Below are positions 1 through 9,432 of a stretch of DNA of 60,463 bases, piece by piece. Each line of letters begins with the position of its first letter. Within the stretch, counting starts at the first letter, position 1. The translations under genes and the position numbers were made by a program. The DNA comes from JBHJGO01 sp050331715. Lineage in GTDB: Bacteria; Cyanobacteriota; Cyanobacteriia; Cyanobacteriales; Microcoleaceae. The stretch is from NCBI GenBank assembly GCA_050331715.1, contig JBHJGO010000114.1, positions 1 through 60,463 on the forward strand, in the 5' to 3' direction. The notes below the pieces were generated by a model. That model was not told the origin of the DNA. It saw only the letters and a list, made by a program, of their open reading frames with translations, and ran no database searches.

Positions 1-89
1 ACCCAAAGAAATTCTAATCAGGTTTTTACTGAAAATGCAGCGTCGGCTGTGTAGATCAGTATTATTGTTGACGAGTAACCAGGACTACC

Positions 90-347
90 ATGAATCGGAT
101 TAGCTTTGACGTGGAAGACTCTTTCTGGCTCAATGATCCAGAGTCAATGGCGACGATTATTCACAATTGCAGCAAACATAATTGCAACAAACAAGGTCAT
201 CAAGGGATTGATATGAATCTGCCAGATCTTGAGCCTGTACTGTTTGATCGGATTTTTTCTCAGCCTAGAGGATTGTCTGTCCAGATTGAACAGTTGAGAA
301 CAGCACTGAGAGAAGCGGTGGAAAGCTTCTGGATGCAGTTTCGGTAA
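90..347 (+). CDS. Small hypothetical protein, 85 aa
   Basis: A short open frame with an ATG preceded by AGG seven bases upstream, which is an acceptable ribosome binding site. The product is acidic to neutral and has no membrane segment, signal peptide or motif that I recognise; its C-terminal third looks helical (around EQLRTALREAVESF). The stop codon lies inside the first unit of the 14-bp tandem array that follows. An opposite-strand frame of 68 codons covers the same DNA, so coding on this strand is not certain. I do not recognise a family. Confidence 0.35.
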   Translation: MNRISFDVEDSFWLNDPESMATIIHNCSKHNCNKQGHQGIDMNLPDLEPVLFDRIFSQPRGLSVQIEQLRTALREAVESFWMQFR

Positions 348-465
348 CATTGATTCGGTACATTGATTCGGTGACTTGAATTCGGTAACACTAAATCGGT
401 GAACTCAAATCGGTAATACTAAATCGGTGAACTTGAATCGGTGAACTCAAATCGGCAAACTTGAA
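341..465. repeat. 14-bp tandem repeat array, nine units
   Basis: Nine consecutive units of 14 bp (the second has 13) begin with TCGGT or TCGGC. Typical forms are TCGGTGAACTCAAA, TCGGTAACACTAAA and TCGGTGAACTTGAA. There are no spacers, so it is not a CRISPR array. The first unit overlaps the stop codon of the upstream small frame, and the array ends about 90 bp before ridA. Units differ at two to four positions, so the array is old or drifting. Confidence 0.9.
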
Positions 466-553
466 AACAATGGGAATGGTATTATCAGATTTGTTTTCGA
501 GCTTGTTTTGAGACCAGCCCAAAGTCAATCATTCACTGCCCCCAGAATTAGTC

Positions 554-946
554 ATGACCCATAAAGTTATTCGTACTGAAACGGCTCCTGCTCCCGTTGG
601 CCCCTACAATCAGGCTGTGATTGCCAATGGCCTGATATTTGTTTCTGGACAGATTTCAATCGACCCCTCCAGCAATCAACTGGTTCATACGGATGATATT
701 GAACAGCAGACGGAACAGGTGATGCAGAATCTTGCTGGTATTCTAACGGCAGCCGGAGCAGGTTGGTCAGATGTGGTCAGAACCACCATTTTTCTGAAAG
801 ATATGAACCACTTTCCAACTGTGAATACCATTTACGGAAAGTATTTTGAGACAGAAACGGCTCCCGCTCGTGCCTGTGTGGAAGTGGCTCGCTTACCCAA
901 AGATGTTCTGGTTGAGATTGATTGTATTGCAACGGTTCAGGACTAA
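554..946 (+). CDS. ridA: RidA family reactive intermediate/imine deaminase
   Basis: 130 residues, the full usual length of the RidA/YjgF/UK114 family. These proteins hydrolyse reactive enamine/imine intermediates (such as 2-aminoacrylate from PLP enzymes) to ketoacids plus ammonia, as cytosolic trimers with active sites between subunits. The family signature is present: GPYNQAV near residue 17, VSGQ near 30, and PARACVEVARLPK from about 104, with Arg106 the carboxylate-binding arginine, followed by VEIDCIA. The ATG has only a weak ribosome site. The gene converges tail to tail with the glycosyltransferase gene, with two bases between the stops. It stands alone as a transcription unit. Confidence 0.93.
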   Translation: MTHKVIRTETAPAPVGPYNQAVIANGLIFVSGQISIDPSSNQLVHTDDIEQQTEQVMQNLAGILTAAGAGWSDVVRTTIFLKDMNHFPTVNTIYGKYFETETAPARACVEVARLPKDVLVEIDCIATVQD

Positions 947-948
947 AG

Positions 949-2220
949 TTACTGCTGGATCTCTGGGGATTCGTAGGTTCTTCCCTTCCATTGACCTGCT
1001 TTTCCCTGCCAGTAGCGTCGGGCCGAATCAAGCGTCATGCCAGTGTAGAGAAGTGCAGTAAAGGGTAAAGCAATGTTTAAAAGTATTGCTAACCCCGGTG
1101 AAAATCGATAAGCCTTTTGATAAAGGTTCAACGTTGGTCGGTAGGCAATAATCATTGACCCCCAGGCCAAGCTAGAAATCCCCAGCAAGATGAGATGACG
1201 GCTGAATAATCCAACCATGACGGCAATCGGGGGAACCAGATAGATAATGATCATCCCCAGAACCGTTCCCAACAACATCAGCACTGAATAGTTCAATTGG
1301 GTAAAGGCAGTGCGGGCCACCATCTCCCAAATACTTTCGAGGGAATCGTAGGCTCTCAAACTTTGGTTGGAGTCCGTTAAACTTAGCCAGATCTTAGCGG
1401 TTCGACCTTGATGAAATTTGACCCTTTGTGCCAGGGAACAGTCGTCAATTAAGGCTTGACGTACCGATGCAATGCCGCCAATCGCCGCTAAACTGGTTCG
1501 ACGGATCAGAATACAGCCTCCCGCTGCCGCCGCCGTTCGTTTTTGAGGATGATTCACCCAGGAAAAGGGATAGAGCTTTTGGAAGAAAAATACAAAGGCT
1601 GGAATCAACAACTTTTCCCAAAAACTTTCACACCGCAACAGCACCATGAGAGAAACCAGATCTAAATCCTGGGTAACGGCCCAATGAACCAATTGAGTTA
1701 AGTTACTGGCATCATGCTGAATATCGGCATCAGTTAATAGCAAATAATCAGGTGGAGAAGTGTCAGATTCTAATCGTTCGATGCCCTGATCAAGTGCCCA
1801 CAGCTTACCTGTCCATCCCGGTTGTAGGGGTTGAGCCGTTAGGATTTCGACTTGATGTTTAGACTGCTCCGCTGCTAGATTCTGAGCAATCTGATAGGTA
1901 TCGTCCGTACTGTTGTCGTCCACTAAAACAATTGAGAAGTCGCCAGGGTAATCTTGGTTCAGCAATGAACTCAGGGTTTGGGGCAAAAGTTCTGCCTCAT
2001 TACGGGCTGGAATAATGGCACAAATTGTCGGATAAATCTCTAAACTGGAACTAATTACTGAAGAATTATCCTCCGAGTCAGGGCGCAAATTAAGGATTTG
2101 GTTACAGCGCCAAAATTGCCCGCGAAATCCCACCAGGACAATCCAAACCATTAGAGAGAGCAGACTAATTCCTATCAATATTCCTATCAAGATATTGTTT
2201 GTTAATATACTGGTCAACAA
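949..2220 (-). CDS. HpnB-like membrane glycosyltransferase family 2
   Basis: 423 residues. A hydrophobic helix (about 8-32) precedes a GT-A domain with PARNEAE (about 71), DDNSTDD (about 100), WTGKLWALDQG (about 135), LLTDADI (about 161) and the block RTAAAAGGCILIRR with IDDCSLA. C-terminal membrane helices follow (about 310-395). This combination matches the hopene-associated glycosyltransferase HpnB family. The donor is presumably a nucleotide sugar; the acceptor is not proven. The start is TTG at 2220, chosen because AGGAGA lies six bases upstream; the next ATG is 23 codons inside and would cut the first helix. The start is two bases after the stop of the upstream membrane-protein gene, so translation is likely coupled. 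A squalene-hopene cyclase gene lies 22 kb away. Confidence 0.85.
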   Translation of the reverse strand: MLTSILTNNILIGILIGISLLSLMVWIVLVGFRGQFWRCNQILNLRPDSEDNSSVISSSLEIYPTICAIIPARNEAELLPQTLSSLLNQDYPGDFSIVLVDDNSTDDTYQIAQNLAAEQSKHQVEILTAQPLQPGWTGKLWALDQGIERLESDTSPPDYLLLTDADIQHDASNLTQLVHWAVTQDLDLVSLMVLLRCESFWEKLLIPAFVFFFQKLYPFSWVNHPQKRTAAAAGGCILIRRTSLAAIGGIASVRQALIDDCSLAQRVKFHQGRTAKIWLSLTDSNQSLRAYDSLESIWEMVARTAFTQLNYSVLMLLGTVLGMIIIYLVPPIAVMVGLFSRHLILLGISSLAWGSMIIAYRPTLNLYQKAYRFSPGLAILLNIALPFTALLYTGMTLDSARRYWQGKAGQWKGRTYESPEIQQ

Positions 2221-2222
2221 AT

Positions 2223-4010
2223 CTATCTCCTGTTGATTTCAAATTGCTGTGGTTCAAGTTTTAGAATACAGTCAGCATCCGCAACCAAGAACTGTTGGAA
2301 TTGGAAGACTATACAGCGATTCGTAGCCCAAGCTAGCGCTGGAATCTCTCCAGCTTGCAGTTGTGTCAAACCAGTCTGGCCGTCAGTAAATTCTAGAATC
2401 CAGTCATTGTTTTCAAAAAACTGAGGGGAGAAGGCAGACATTTCTGTCAGAAAAAAATTAATTTCATAGGTTTGAATTAGATCTTTCAATACAGATAAAT
2501 CCGGGTCGTAATGGGCTTTTAATAAATCAACTGTTCGCTGATACATCTGATTGTAGTATCCTAACTGATAGGGAATCATATATTCTCGCCCCATTAGAAT
2601 AGAACGCTTAGCAAAGGTAGGAAGCTGATTCACCTCACCGGAGAGTGAAGCAATCATAGTATCTTTAGGTTGCTGCTGAAAAAAATCATAAAGTTCTGTC
2701 ATCTTGCCCTGGCGATATTCCACCAATGGGAAGAAGGGAACAAAACTGGGATAAAAAATTATGGTAATGGTCAGTGCTAAGATCCCTATAGAAGATACGA
2801 TGAATTTTATAGACTTAACTGACTTAACTGTGAGCTTATTTTCTCTTAACTTAAATAGACTATTTATTAGAATTGTTAGGGAAATAGCCGTTGCAGCCGT
2901 GAGAATAATCCTAAAACTCAGTCCAGTGTAGAGGCTCGGCAGATGGAGTTTAAACAAAAAAGCATGGGACAGAAAAAACATGACCACAGCAGAGATCAAC
3001 AGTTGGGGTAAAATCCAAACTTTGGGAGAAATTTGCTGGACAGAAGTCAGCGTTTTTGGAAACACAGGCCGCAGGATCAGTAACAGGGGTAGAAAGAGGC
3101 CAGCACATTGAGTTGCTGGGGTGAGTAAAGATTTAGGGAACATTCCACTGCGTCGTCCCGTGAGCCAGAAATCTGCTGGATCGGCATGGAAAAACATACT
3201 GCGACCGTTGGGAAAGAATTCCAAAGATTGCATTGCCTGCTCCCGATTAATTGCAGGGCCAAATTCTGACGTATTCAAGGCGTAGGGTAGAAGAATTAAA
3301 ATCGCGGTGACTAAACCAAAGATGAAGATTTTGGTTTGCTGATGATTATCCTGTTGATCTAGCCTTGAATCCGATTTAAGAGGGCCAAAGCTAAATTGTG
3401 ATAGAAGCCTAAGGATCAATATTCCCGCCGCAATAAAAACGTACTGGGGATAGAATAAACCAATCAATCCAATGGTGACGACAACACCCAGAGTTGCACC
3501 ACGTAATAGGTAATATAAAAAACTGATAAAAATCGGATAAATAAAAGCTCTAGGTGTTCCGGAAGCAACATCATCCTTCAACCAGATAACCTGGTTTAGT
3601 ATCAAACTACCGAAGAAACTTGTTATCGGAATGGGTAAAATTTCCAGACAGAAAAAAAAGAAATAACCCGTTGAGATCAAGCCTAGAATTGGTGGAGCAA
3701 TGCGACAAAAAATTAACGGATGAATTCCTAGCGCCGCTGCAAGTTGATAAACTGCTGCATATCCGGCTGGTGCAACCGCTTGAAAGTAGTCTGCGATTAG
3801 ATCTCCTGGAAACAGTTCTGGATCAATAAATCGCTGCATCCAGAACACATGCTGACGAGCATCATCTTGAATCAGATTGGGTGCTGCGAACGCTTGTTTC
3901 AGCGAGAGAATGCCGTAGATCACTGCGAAAGTCAAACTAAGGCTGAACCAAAGGGATATTCTTGCGGGTTGAGGTTGCTGGAGGAGTCGTGATGCACGGG
4001 AGCAAATCAT
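2223..4010 (-). CDS. Polytopic membrane protein, possible GT39/ArnT-like glycosyltransferase
   Basis: 595 residues with about ten hydrophobic helices spread over residues 20-435, then a soluble C-terminal domain of about 160 residues. The layout (early luminal loop with DDARQHVFWMQRF near residue 50, many helices, soluble tail) recalls polyprenyl-phosphate sugar transferases of the GT-C fold, but I do not see a diagnostic motif, so the family assignment is inference. It starts at an ATG and its stop overlaps the ribosome site of the downstream HpnB-like gene, so the two form an operon and may act on the same lipid or envelope glycan. Confidence 0.8.
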   Translation of the reverse strand: MICSRASRLLQQPQPARISLWFSLSLTFAVIYGILSLKQAFAAPNLIQDDARQHVFWMQRFIDPELFPGDLIADYFQAVAPAGYAAVYQLAAALGIHPLIFCRIAPPILGLISTGYFFFFCLEILPIPITSFFGSLILNQVIWLKDDVASGTPRAFIYPIFISFLYYLLRGATLGVVVTIGLIGLFYPQYVFIAAGILILRLLSQFSFGPLKSDSRLDQQDNHQQTKIFIFGLVTAILILLPYALNTSEFGPAINREQAMQSLEFFPNGRSMFFHADPADFWLTGRRSGMFPKSLLTPATQCAGLFLPLLLILRPVFPKTLTSVQQISPKVWILPQLLISAVVMFFLSHAFLFKLHLPSLYTGLSFRIILTAATAISLTILINSLFKLRENKLTVKSVKSIKFIVSSIGILALTITIIFYPSFVPFFPLVEYRQGKMTELYDFFQQQPKDTMIASLSGEVNQLPTFAKRSILMGREYMIPYQLGYYNQMYQRTVDLLKAHYDPDLSVLKDLIQTYEINFFLTEMSAFSPQFFENNDWILEFTDGQTGLTQLQAGEIPALAWATNRCIVFQFQQFLVADADCILKLEPQQFEINRR

Positions 4011-4097
4011 TCAGTCGAATGCGTTGATCAAGCGGTTAACAGTTGCTTGGATTCCTGCTCTGGGCAGGAATAACCTAATCATTGTAATTCCAAGCAA

Positions 4098-4772
4098 TCA
4101 CCTCAGTACAGGGGTCTCTGCTTCGACCAACTCAAATGTTACGCCGAATACCGCTGCAAACGCTTCAGCTACAACAGGTCGCACTTGCCCGACCGTTAAA
4201 CCCGGAATCCATTGGTCTAGGCTGCCAACCGGCTTATCCTCGATACCACAGGGAACAATCTGTTCAAATCCCTGCAAATCTGGGCAGATATTCAGTGCAA
4301 AGCCATGCATCGTAATCCAACGGCTCACCTTAATCCCCAAGGCCGCCACTTTTCTCCCCTCCAGCCAGACCCCCGTCAAACCTGGAATCCGTTCTCCTAT
4401 CAATCCAAGCCCTTGCAGAACCCGTAAAATCACTTCCTCAAGCTGGCGCAAGTACCAGTGCAAATCCGTTTGATATCGGCGTAGGTTCAAAATTGGGTAG
4501 CCGACCAATTGACCGGGGCAGTGATAGGTTACCTCTCCACCCCGTTCGATGCGATGCAGTTCAACTTGAGCTGACTGCGGATCAAACCGGAGAAATTTCG
4601 GATCGGCTGCTTTGCCCAGAGTGTAGACCGGAGGATGTTCCAGCAAGATCAGAATATCTGAAAGTTGGGGATTTTGACAGCGCTGCTGTAGGAGGGAGCG
4701 CTGCCATTCCCAAGCGGCGAGATAGGGGACAAGACCGAAGTTATAAAGATGGCAGATTGGGTAATGCCCCAT
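4098..4772 (-). CDS. lipB: Octanoyl-[acyl carrier protein]:protein N-octanoyltransferase
   Basis: 224 residues, typical of LipB. It moves octanoate from acyl carrier protein to the lipoyl domains of 2-oxoacid dehydrogenases and glycine cleavage H protein, the first step of endogenous lipoate synthesis. Visible signatures are LLEHPPVYTLGK (about 43-54), RGGEVTYHCPGQLVGYPI (about 77-94), GRKVAALGIK with the conserved Lys148, and VPCGI with the nucleophile Cys175. The ATG start lies eight bases beyond the stop of a small membrane-protein gene on the same strand, so the two are probably co-transcribed. No clear ribosome site precedes the start, which fits translational coupling. Confidence 0.95.
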   Translation of the reverse strand: MGHYPICHLYNFGLVPYLAAWEWQRSLLQQRCQNPQLSDILILLEHPPVYTLGKAADPKFLRFDPQSAQVELHRIERGGEVTYHCPGQLVGYPILNLRRYQTDLHWYLRQLEEVILRVLQGLGLIGERIPGLTGVWLEGRKVAALGIKVSRWITMHGFALNICPDLQGFEQIVPCGIEDKPVGSLDQWIPGLTVGQVRPVVAEAFAAVFGVTFELVEAETPVLR

Positions 4773-4780
4773 ATCAATGA

Positions 4781-5080
4781 CTAATCGAGGGACGGCTTCT
4801 TCAGCTTGGGCTGAGAAAATTTGCGCTCATACATCTCCTCCAAGTAGGCCATGGGAACAGTTAAGAGCAGGAGGCAACCTGTGGCAGCCATAATCAGCAA
4901 CACGTAGAGTTGCTTTTTTTCTGGAAACCTTTCAGTTTCGGGAGACAAGTGACTGAACTCTGATGCTTTGTCAGGAAAGCGTACCAGTAGGTATACAATC
5001 GCCGTGGTAAAGAGTAGAAAATTCATCTGCAATCTCCTGTTTAATGCATCCCTGGACTGGCAAAAAGCTTCAAAACTCAA
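4781..5080 (-). CDS. Small two-helix membrane protein, hypothetical
   Basis: Up to 99 residues with two hydrophobic helices (about 20-34 and 58-78 from the longest start) joined by a polar loop with ETERFPEKK, and a basic C-terminus ending KLKKPSLD. An internal Met at residue 19 (MNFLLFTTAIVYLL) would give an 81-residue protein starting directly with the first helix and may be the true start. The gene sits immediately upstream of lipB on the same strand. I do not recognise a family. It is not one of the known small photosystem subunits that I can identify. Confidence 0.6.
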   Translation of the reverse strand: MSFEAFCQSRDALNRRLQMNFLLFTTAIVYLLVRFPDKASEFSHLSPETERFPEKKQLYVLLIMAATGCLLLLTVPMAYLEEMYERKFSQPKLKKPSLD

Positions 5081-5403
5081 CGACCCAGTGGCAAGCTATG
5101 AGCTAGCGTACGGAACTTAATCAATTGTCTAACTCCGTCACCCACACAGTAACTCCGTAACCAACCACACTAACACGGGATTTATAAATTGTCGCCGTTG
5201 AATTTTTTCATTTTGCATACCCCCTACAATTTAATCTTTGCGCGCTCATCCTATACAGACGTTTAAACCATCCGATGGGTTTCTCCAGGTAGTAATATTC
5301 CCCCTTAGTTATCCTGTCTTGCTGAGACAAAGGGACAGGTAACCTTGAAAATTTAATAGGAAGAGTTAGAGAGTTCCATGCAGGATTTGATATCAATTTT
5401 GAG
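5081..5403. other. Intergenic region between glgX and the lipB operon
   Basis: No convincing gene. It must hold the 3' end signals of glgX and the promoter of the small membrane protein/lipB pair, both read leftward. I see two adjacent 20-bp direct copies starting TAACTCCGT (5130-5149 and 5150-5169). A 62-codon leftward frame at 5208-5396 lacks a ribosome site and family features, and I do not accept it. Confidence 0.5.
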
Positions 5404-7527
5404 TTAGTCTCGCCGCAGAACAGCCAGAGATCGGGGAGCCACAGTAATATTCTGATCCTGAGTGTAGACCAATTTTCGGGTCACGAAACCAGGTTCCTTC
5501 GTGTCAATGATCATCTGCCACTGCCAATTCTGTAATTCCGGCGGCAACGAGAAGTCGATCATCTCATAATGAGCATTGAACAAAATCAGAAAACTTTCAT
5601 CGATCACCCGTTCTCCCTGGGGGCCACGGGCTGGAATTTCTTCACCATTGAGAAATACTCCAATGGCTTTTGCAAAACCCGCGCTCCACTGTTCCTCGGT
5701 CATCTCTCCGCCATCTGGGTTATACCAACCAATATCTTCTACCCCCGATCCTCGAATTGCCTGACCCTGAAACCACTTTCGTCGCCGGAAAACGGGATGA
5801 CGCCGACGCAGATCAATCAGTTGCCGGGTAAAGTCCAGCAGCGTTTGATTACTTTCCTGAAGATTCCAGTCGATCCAGGACAGCTCATTGTCCTGACAAT
5901 AGGCATTGTTATTCCCCTGTTGAGTGCGGCCCAGTTCATCGCCACTGACCAGCATGGGCACCCCCTGGGATAGGAATAATGTAACTAAGAAGTTTCGCCG
6001 CTGACGGTTCCGCAAAGCAAGGACTGCCACGTCATCGGTTTCTCCCTCTACTCCGCAATTCCAGGAACTATTATGGCTTTCTCCGTCACAGTTATCTTCC
6101 CCATTGGCCTCATTATGCTTTTCGTTATAGCTGACCAGATCATTCAGAGTGAAGCCATCATGGGCTGTGATGAAATTAATACTAGCGTGGGGGCTACGCC
6201 CGTTGTTTTCATACAGATCAGAGCTTCCGGTGAATCGGTAGGCAAATTCGGCCAGAGAACTGTCTTCTCCTCGCCAGAAATCTCGAATGGTATCGCGATA
6301 CTTCCCATTCCACTCTGACCAGAGCAAGGGGAAGTTCCCCACCTGATAACCCCCTTCTCCCACATCCCAGGGTTCAGCAATCAACTTCACATCAGATAGA
6401 ACCGGATCCTGATGAATAATATCGAAAAAGGCCGCCAGGCTATCTACTTCGTAAAGCTCCCGTGCCAGCGCAGAGGCCAGATCAAACCGGAACCCGTCTA
6501 CATGCATTTCTAAGACCCAGTATCGCAGGCTGTCCATGATCAGCTTCAACACCTGCGGATGGCTAACATTTAGGGAATTGCCGCATCCAGTGAAATCCAT
6601 GTAATAACGCTGATCCTCTTCCACTGTTCGATAGTAGGTGACGTTATCAACTCCTTTCAGTGAAAGCGTTGGGCCGAGGTGGTTGCCTTCCCCAGTGTGG
6701 TTGTAGACCACATCCAGAATGACTTCAATCCCACCCCCGTGGAGAGCCCTCACCATTTGCTTAAATTCTTGTACCTGGTTTCCAGGTGTTTTGTCCGCAC
6801 TATAGCCAGAATAGGGAGCTAAATAACAGATCGAGTCATAGCCCCAGTAGTTGCTGAGTTGCTTATCGACTAAATGTCCCGGTTTTGAAAGAAAGTGATG
6901 AATCGGTAATAGCTCAACTGCGGTGACACCGAGGGATTGCAGGTAGGCGATCGCGGCCGGATGACCCAAACCAGCATAGGTTCCTCGCAGCTCTTCTGGA
7001 ATATCGAGGTGCAGCTTCGTGAAGCCCTTGACATGCATTTCGTAGATCACAGTTTCATGATCTGGGATGTGTAGCAGTTGATCTCCTTCCCAGTCAAAGC
7101 TAGGATCCACCACAACGGCCTTGGGAATCAGATGCGCATCATCCAGGTCGGAATAGGATAAGTCCTCCTCGGCACTATCCCAGGCATAGCCAAAGATTGC
7201 TTCACCATAGCCGATTTCACCATCGACCGCCTTGGCATAGGGATCAATTAATAACTTGTTAGGATTGAAGCGATGTCCTGCCGAAGGCTCATAGGGGCCA
7301 TAAATTCGAAAACCATACCGCTGACCTGCACCAACCCCAGGGATGTAGCCGTGCCAGACGAAGTTCTGCATTTCTGTGAGGGGAATCCGAAATTCTTGAT
7401 CTTCGCTATCAAACAGGCAAAGCTCTAAGCCGATGGCGTTTTCGCTGTAGATTGCAAAGTTGGTTCCCTTGCCGTCCCAGGTTGCGCCAAGGGGATAGGG
7501 TCGACCAGGCCAAACGGGTAAGTACAT
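5404..7527 (-). CDS. glgX: Glycogen debranching enzyme GlgX (GH13 isoamylase type)
   Basis: 707 residues from the ATG at 7527. It hydrolyses alpha-1,6 branches of limit dextrins during glycogen breakdown. An N-terminal CBM48-type domain (PLGATWDGKGTNFAIYSE near residue 12) is followed by the GH13 barrel: VIYEMHVKGFT (about 160), DVVYNHT (about 272), nucleophile Asp349 in DGFRFDLAS, acid/base Glu385 in AEPWD, and transition-state Asp457 in TAHDGF. An in-frame TTG 31 codons upstream would give 738 residues, but the added segment is not like the family, so the ATG is preferred. A weak AGAAG ribosome site precedes the ATG. It is divergent from the DUF3352 gene. Confidence 0.95.
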   Translation of the reverse strand: MYLPVWPGRPYPLGATWDGKGTNFAIYSENAIGLELCLFDSEDQEFRIPLTEMQNFVWHGYIPGVGAGQRYGFRIYGPYEPSAGHRFNPNKLLIDPYAKAVDGEIGYGEAIFGYAWDSAEEDLSYSDLDDAHLIPKAVVVDPSFDWEGDQLLHIPDHETVIYEMHVKGFTKLHLDIPEELRGTYAGLGHPAAIAYLQSLGVTAVELLPIHHFLSKPGHLVDKQLSNYWGYDSICYLAPYSGYSADKTPGNQVQEFKQMVRALHGGGIEVILDVVYNHTGEGNHLGPTLSLKGVDNVTYYRTVEEDQRYYMDFTGCGNSLNVSHPQVLKLIMDSLRYWVLEMHVDGFRFDLASALARELYEVDSLAAFFDIIHQDPVLSDVKLIAEPWDVGEGGYQVGNFPLLWSEWNGKYRDTIRDFWRGEDSSLAEFAYRFTGSSDLYENNGRSPHASINFITAHDGFTLNDLVSYNEKHNEANGEDNCDGESHNSSWNCGVEGETDDVAVLALRNRQRRNFLVTLFLSQGVPMLVSGDELGRTQQGNNNAYCQDNELSWIDWNLQESNQTLLDFTRQLIDLRRRHPVFRRRKWFQGQAIRGSGVEDIGWYNPDGGEMTEEQWSAGFAKAIGVFLNGEEIPARGPQGERVIDESFLILFNAHYEMIDFSLPPELQNWQWQMIIDTKEPGFVTRKLVYTQDQNITVAPRSLAVLRRD

Positions 7528-7726
7528 AAAATCTTCTGCGGCTGACGTTGAAACGAGTTGTATGGAATTTGGAGTAAAAGTGAGGGTAGATGCAAATAGA
7601 CACCGAACCAATTCTAGCAATCCGCAGCTTCACGATGAAATTGGTCTTCAGAAACGCTCAAAAGTCGAGATAATGAACGAGGGATAAGTGACTTGCTTTT
7701 ATCGTTAGTTGGGATCTCGGAGGGTT

Positions 7727-9412
7727 ATGAAGCAGCAACGTTCTTGGTTGACCATTTTGGCAGTGGGTCTTGTCGCACTGTTGCTGGTCGGGGTCGGCAG
7801 CGTCTACTGGTTTGGCGGTCGTTCTTCTGTAAAGTTGATTACAGGGAGTAAGTCAACGCCAACGGCCTCCCTGTTTGTGCCAGAGAACACTCTAATGATG
7901 GCTTCTCTCCTGGTTAACCCCGATCAATTGGAAGCGGCTCAACAGTTACTCGGTCAGCCTGGCAGTGGTTCCAGAGGTCAGCAAAATGAGGTGCAACGCT
8001 TTAAGGATCTTGTCCTCAGTGGTACGGAACTAAACTACAAACGTGACATTCGCCCGTGGCTCGGTAATGAAGTCACCCTGGCGCTGATGACAATGGATAT
8101 CGACCGAGACCCGAAAAACGGTGAACAAGCAGGTTACCTATTCGCCGCCACCACCAAAGATGCAGAACTCAGCCAGACGAAGTTAAAGGAATTCTGGCAA
8201 CGGCAGCAGTCCAAGGGTGAGGATATTATTTCCGAACAGTACAAGGGGATTCCCCTGAGTTATCGCCAGCCTCAACCAGGACAGTTACCTCAAACCCTGT
8301 CTACAGCGACTTTTGGTAATCGCTTCGTTCTATTTGCCAACTCCCCCAAGGTACTGCGAGAAGCCATTAATAATGTTCAAGCTCCCAGTTTGAGTTTGGA
8401 ACGCTCCGTTGTTTATCGACGGGCACTTCAGGATTTAGGGGGAGGTCAGCTCGGTTTCATCTTCCTTAACCTGGGCAGTTGGGGCCTGAATTTACTGCCT
8501 GAAAATGCCGTAGCGACCCCTCAACCCAGTCTTGCACTTTCCCTCGGTGTAAATCCGGGCGGCCTACTGGCGGAAACGGCCCTATTCAATAGCGAAATTT
8601 TTTCAGAAGAATCCATCGCGGCTAGCCTCACTCAGCCAGTCTCCCTGCTAAAGTATGTCACGAGTGCCAGTCCCCTGGTGATTGCGGGAACCGATCTGAG
8701 CCATCTCTGGTCTCAGGTTGAGACCGTTATGGCGACGACTCCCCAATTGAAGATTCTGATTGACCAACCCCTAGCTGCGGTTCAGGATTTGTCAGGCTTG
8801 GACTTACCCCAGGATATTTTTAGTTGGGTGACGGGAGAGTATGCGCTGGCACTCTTGCCTCGAATGGATCGCGCTCAGCCGGATTGGATGTTTGTCACGC
8901 AACGATCTGCCGAGGCAGAGACGGCGATTCAAAATCTTGACCAAATGGCGGTCGAGCAGGGCTACAATCTGGGCCAGCTTCAACTGGATGAAAATGCCCT
9001 ATCGGTCTGGACACGACTGGATTCCATCGCAGAAGAACCCAGTGAACTCGACCCGGATAATAAAATCATCAAGGCCAACGCTGTTGGGGCGCACATGACC
9101 CTGGAGAACTACGAGATATTTGCGACCTCGATTGAAGCATTAGATAATGCCTTGGATGCGACTGAGGCCGGAGATTTACTCCAAAATGCTGAGTTCAAAG
9201 CAGGCCTAGAACAGCTTCCTCCAGAAAATGACGGTTACCTGTTCCTCAATTGGCAAACCAGTCGGAAAATTCTCAAGCAACAAATTCCTCTGCTGAAAAT
9301 TGTTGAACTTGCCGCAAAGTCTATATTTGATCATCTGCGGGCGATCACGGTTACCAGCACTGGCACCGTTGAGGGGGTTAAACGGGCCAGTGCCTTTATT
9401 CAGTTGAGATAG
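7727..9412 (+). CDS. DUF3352 domain protein, membrane anchored
   Basis: 561 residues from the ATG at 7727, which has GGAGGG just upstream; an earlier TTG at 7709 is less likely. A single N-terminal helix (about 8-27: LTILAVGLVALLLVGVGSVY) anchors a large domain outside the cytoplasm. The body, beginning ASLFVPENTLMMASLLVNPD, matches the cyanobacterial DUF3352 family in length and composition. The function of that family is not known. There are no recognisable catalytic motifs. The gene stands alone, convergent with the thioredoxin gene 20 bp away. Confidence 0.83.
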   Translation: MKQQRSWLTILAVGLVALLLVGVGSVYWFGGRSSVKLITGSKSTPTASLFVPENTLMMASLLVNPDQLEAAQQLLGQPGSGSRGQQNEVQRFKDLVLSGTELNYKRDIRPWLGNEVTLALMTMDIDRDPKNGEQAGYLFAATTKDAELSQTKLKEFWQRQQSKGEDIISEQYKGIPLSYRQPQPGQLPQTLSTATFGNRFVLFANSPKVLREAINNVQAPSLSLERSVVYRRALQDLGGGQLGFIFLNLGSWGLNLLPENAVATPQPSLALSLGVNPGGLLAETALFNSEIFSEESIAASLTQPVSLLKYVTSASPLVIAGTDLSHLWSQVETVMATTPQLKILIDQPLAAVQDLSGLDLPQDIFSWVTGEYALALLPRMDRAQPDWMFVTQRSAEAETAIQNLDQMAVEQGYNLGQLQLDENALSVWTRLDSIAEEPSELDPDNKIIKANAVGAHMTLENYEIFATSIEALDNALDATEAGDLLQNAEFKAGLEQLPPENDGYLFLNWQTSRKILKQQIPLLKIVELAAKSIFDHLRAITVTSTGTVEGVKRASAFIQLR

Positions 9413-9432
9413 GTGTCTAGGACGAAAACAGC

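Noticed and set aside
341..465. CRISPR array
   Set aside because: Units of 14 bp follow each other directly with no unique spacers, and there are no cas genes in the window.
4024..4473. 149-codon rightward frame
   Set aside because: It is the shadow of lipB on the other strand, rich in Thr/Ser/Pro as expected from an antisense frame.
5208..5396. 62-codon leftward frame after glgX
   Set aside because: No ribosome site, no recognisable features, length expected by chance.
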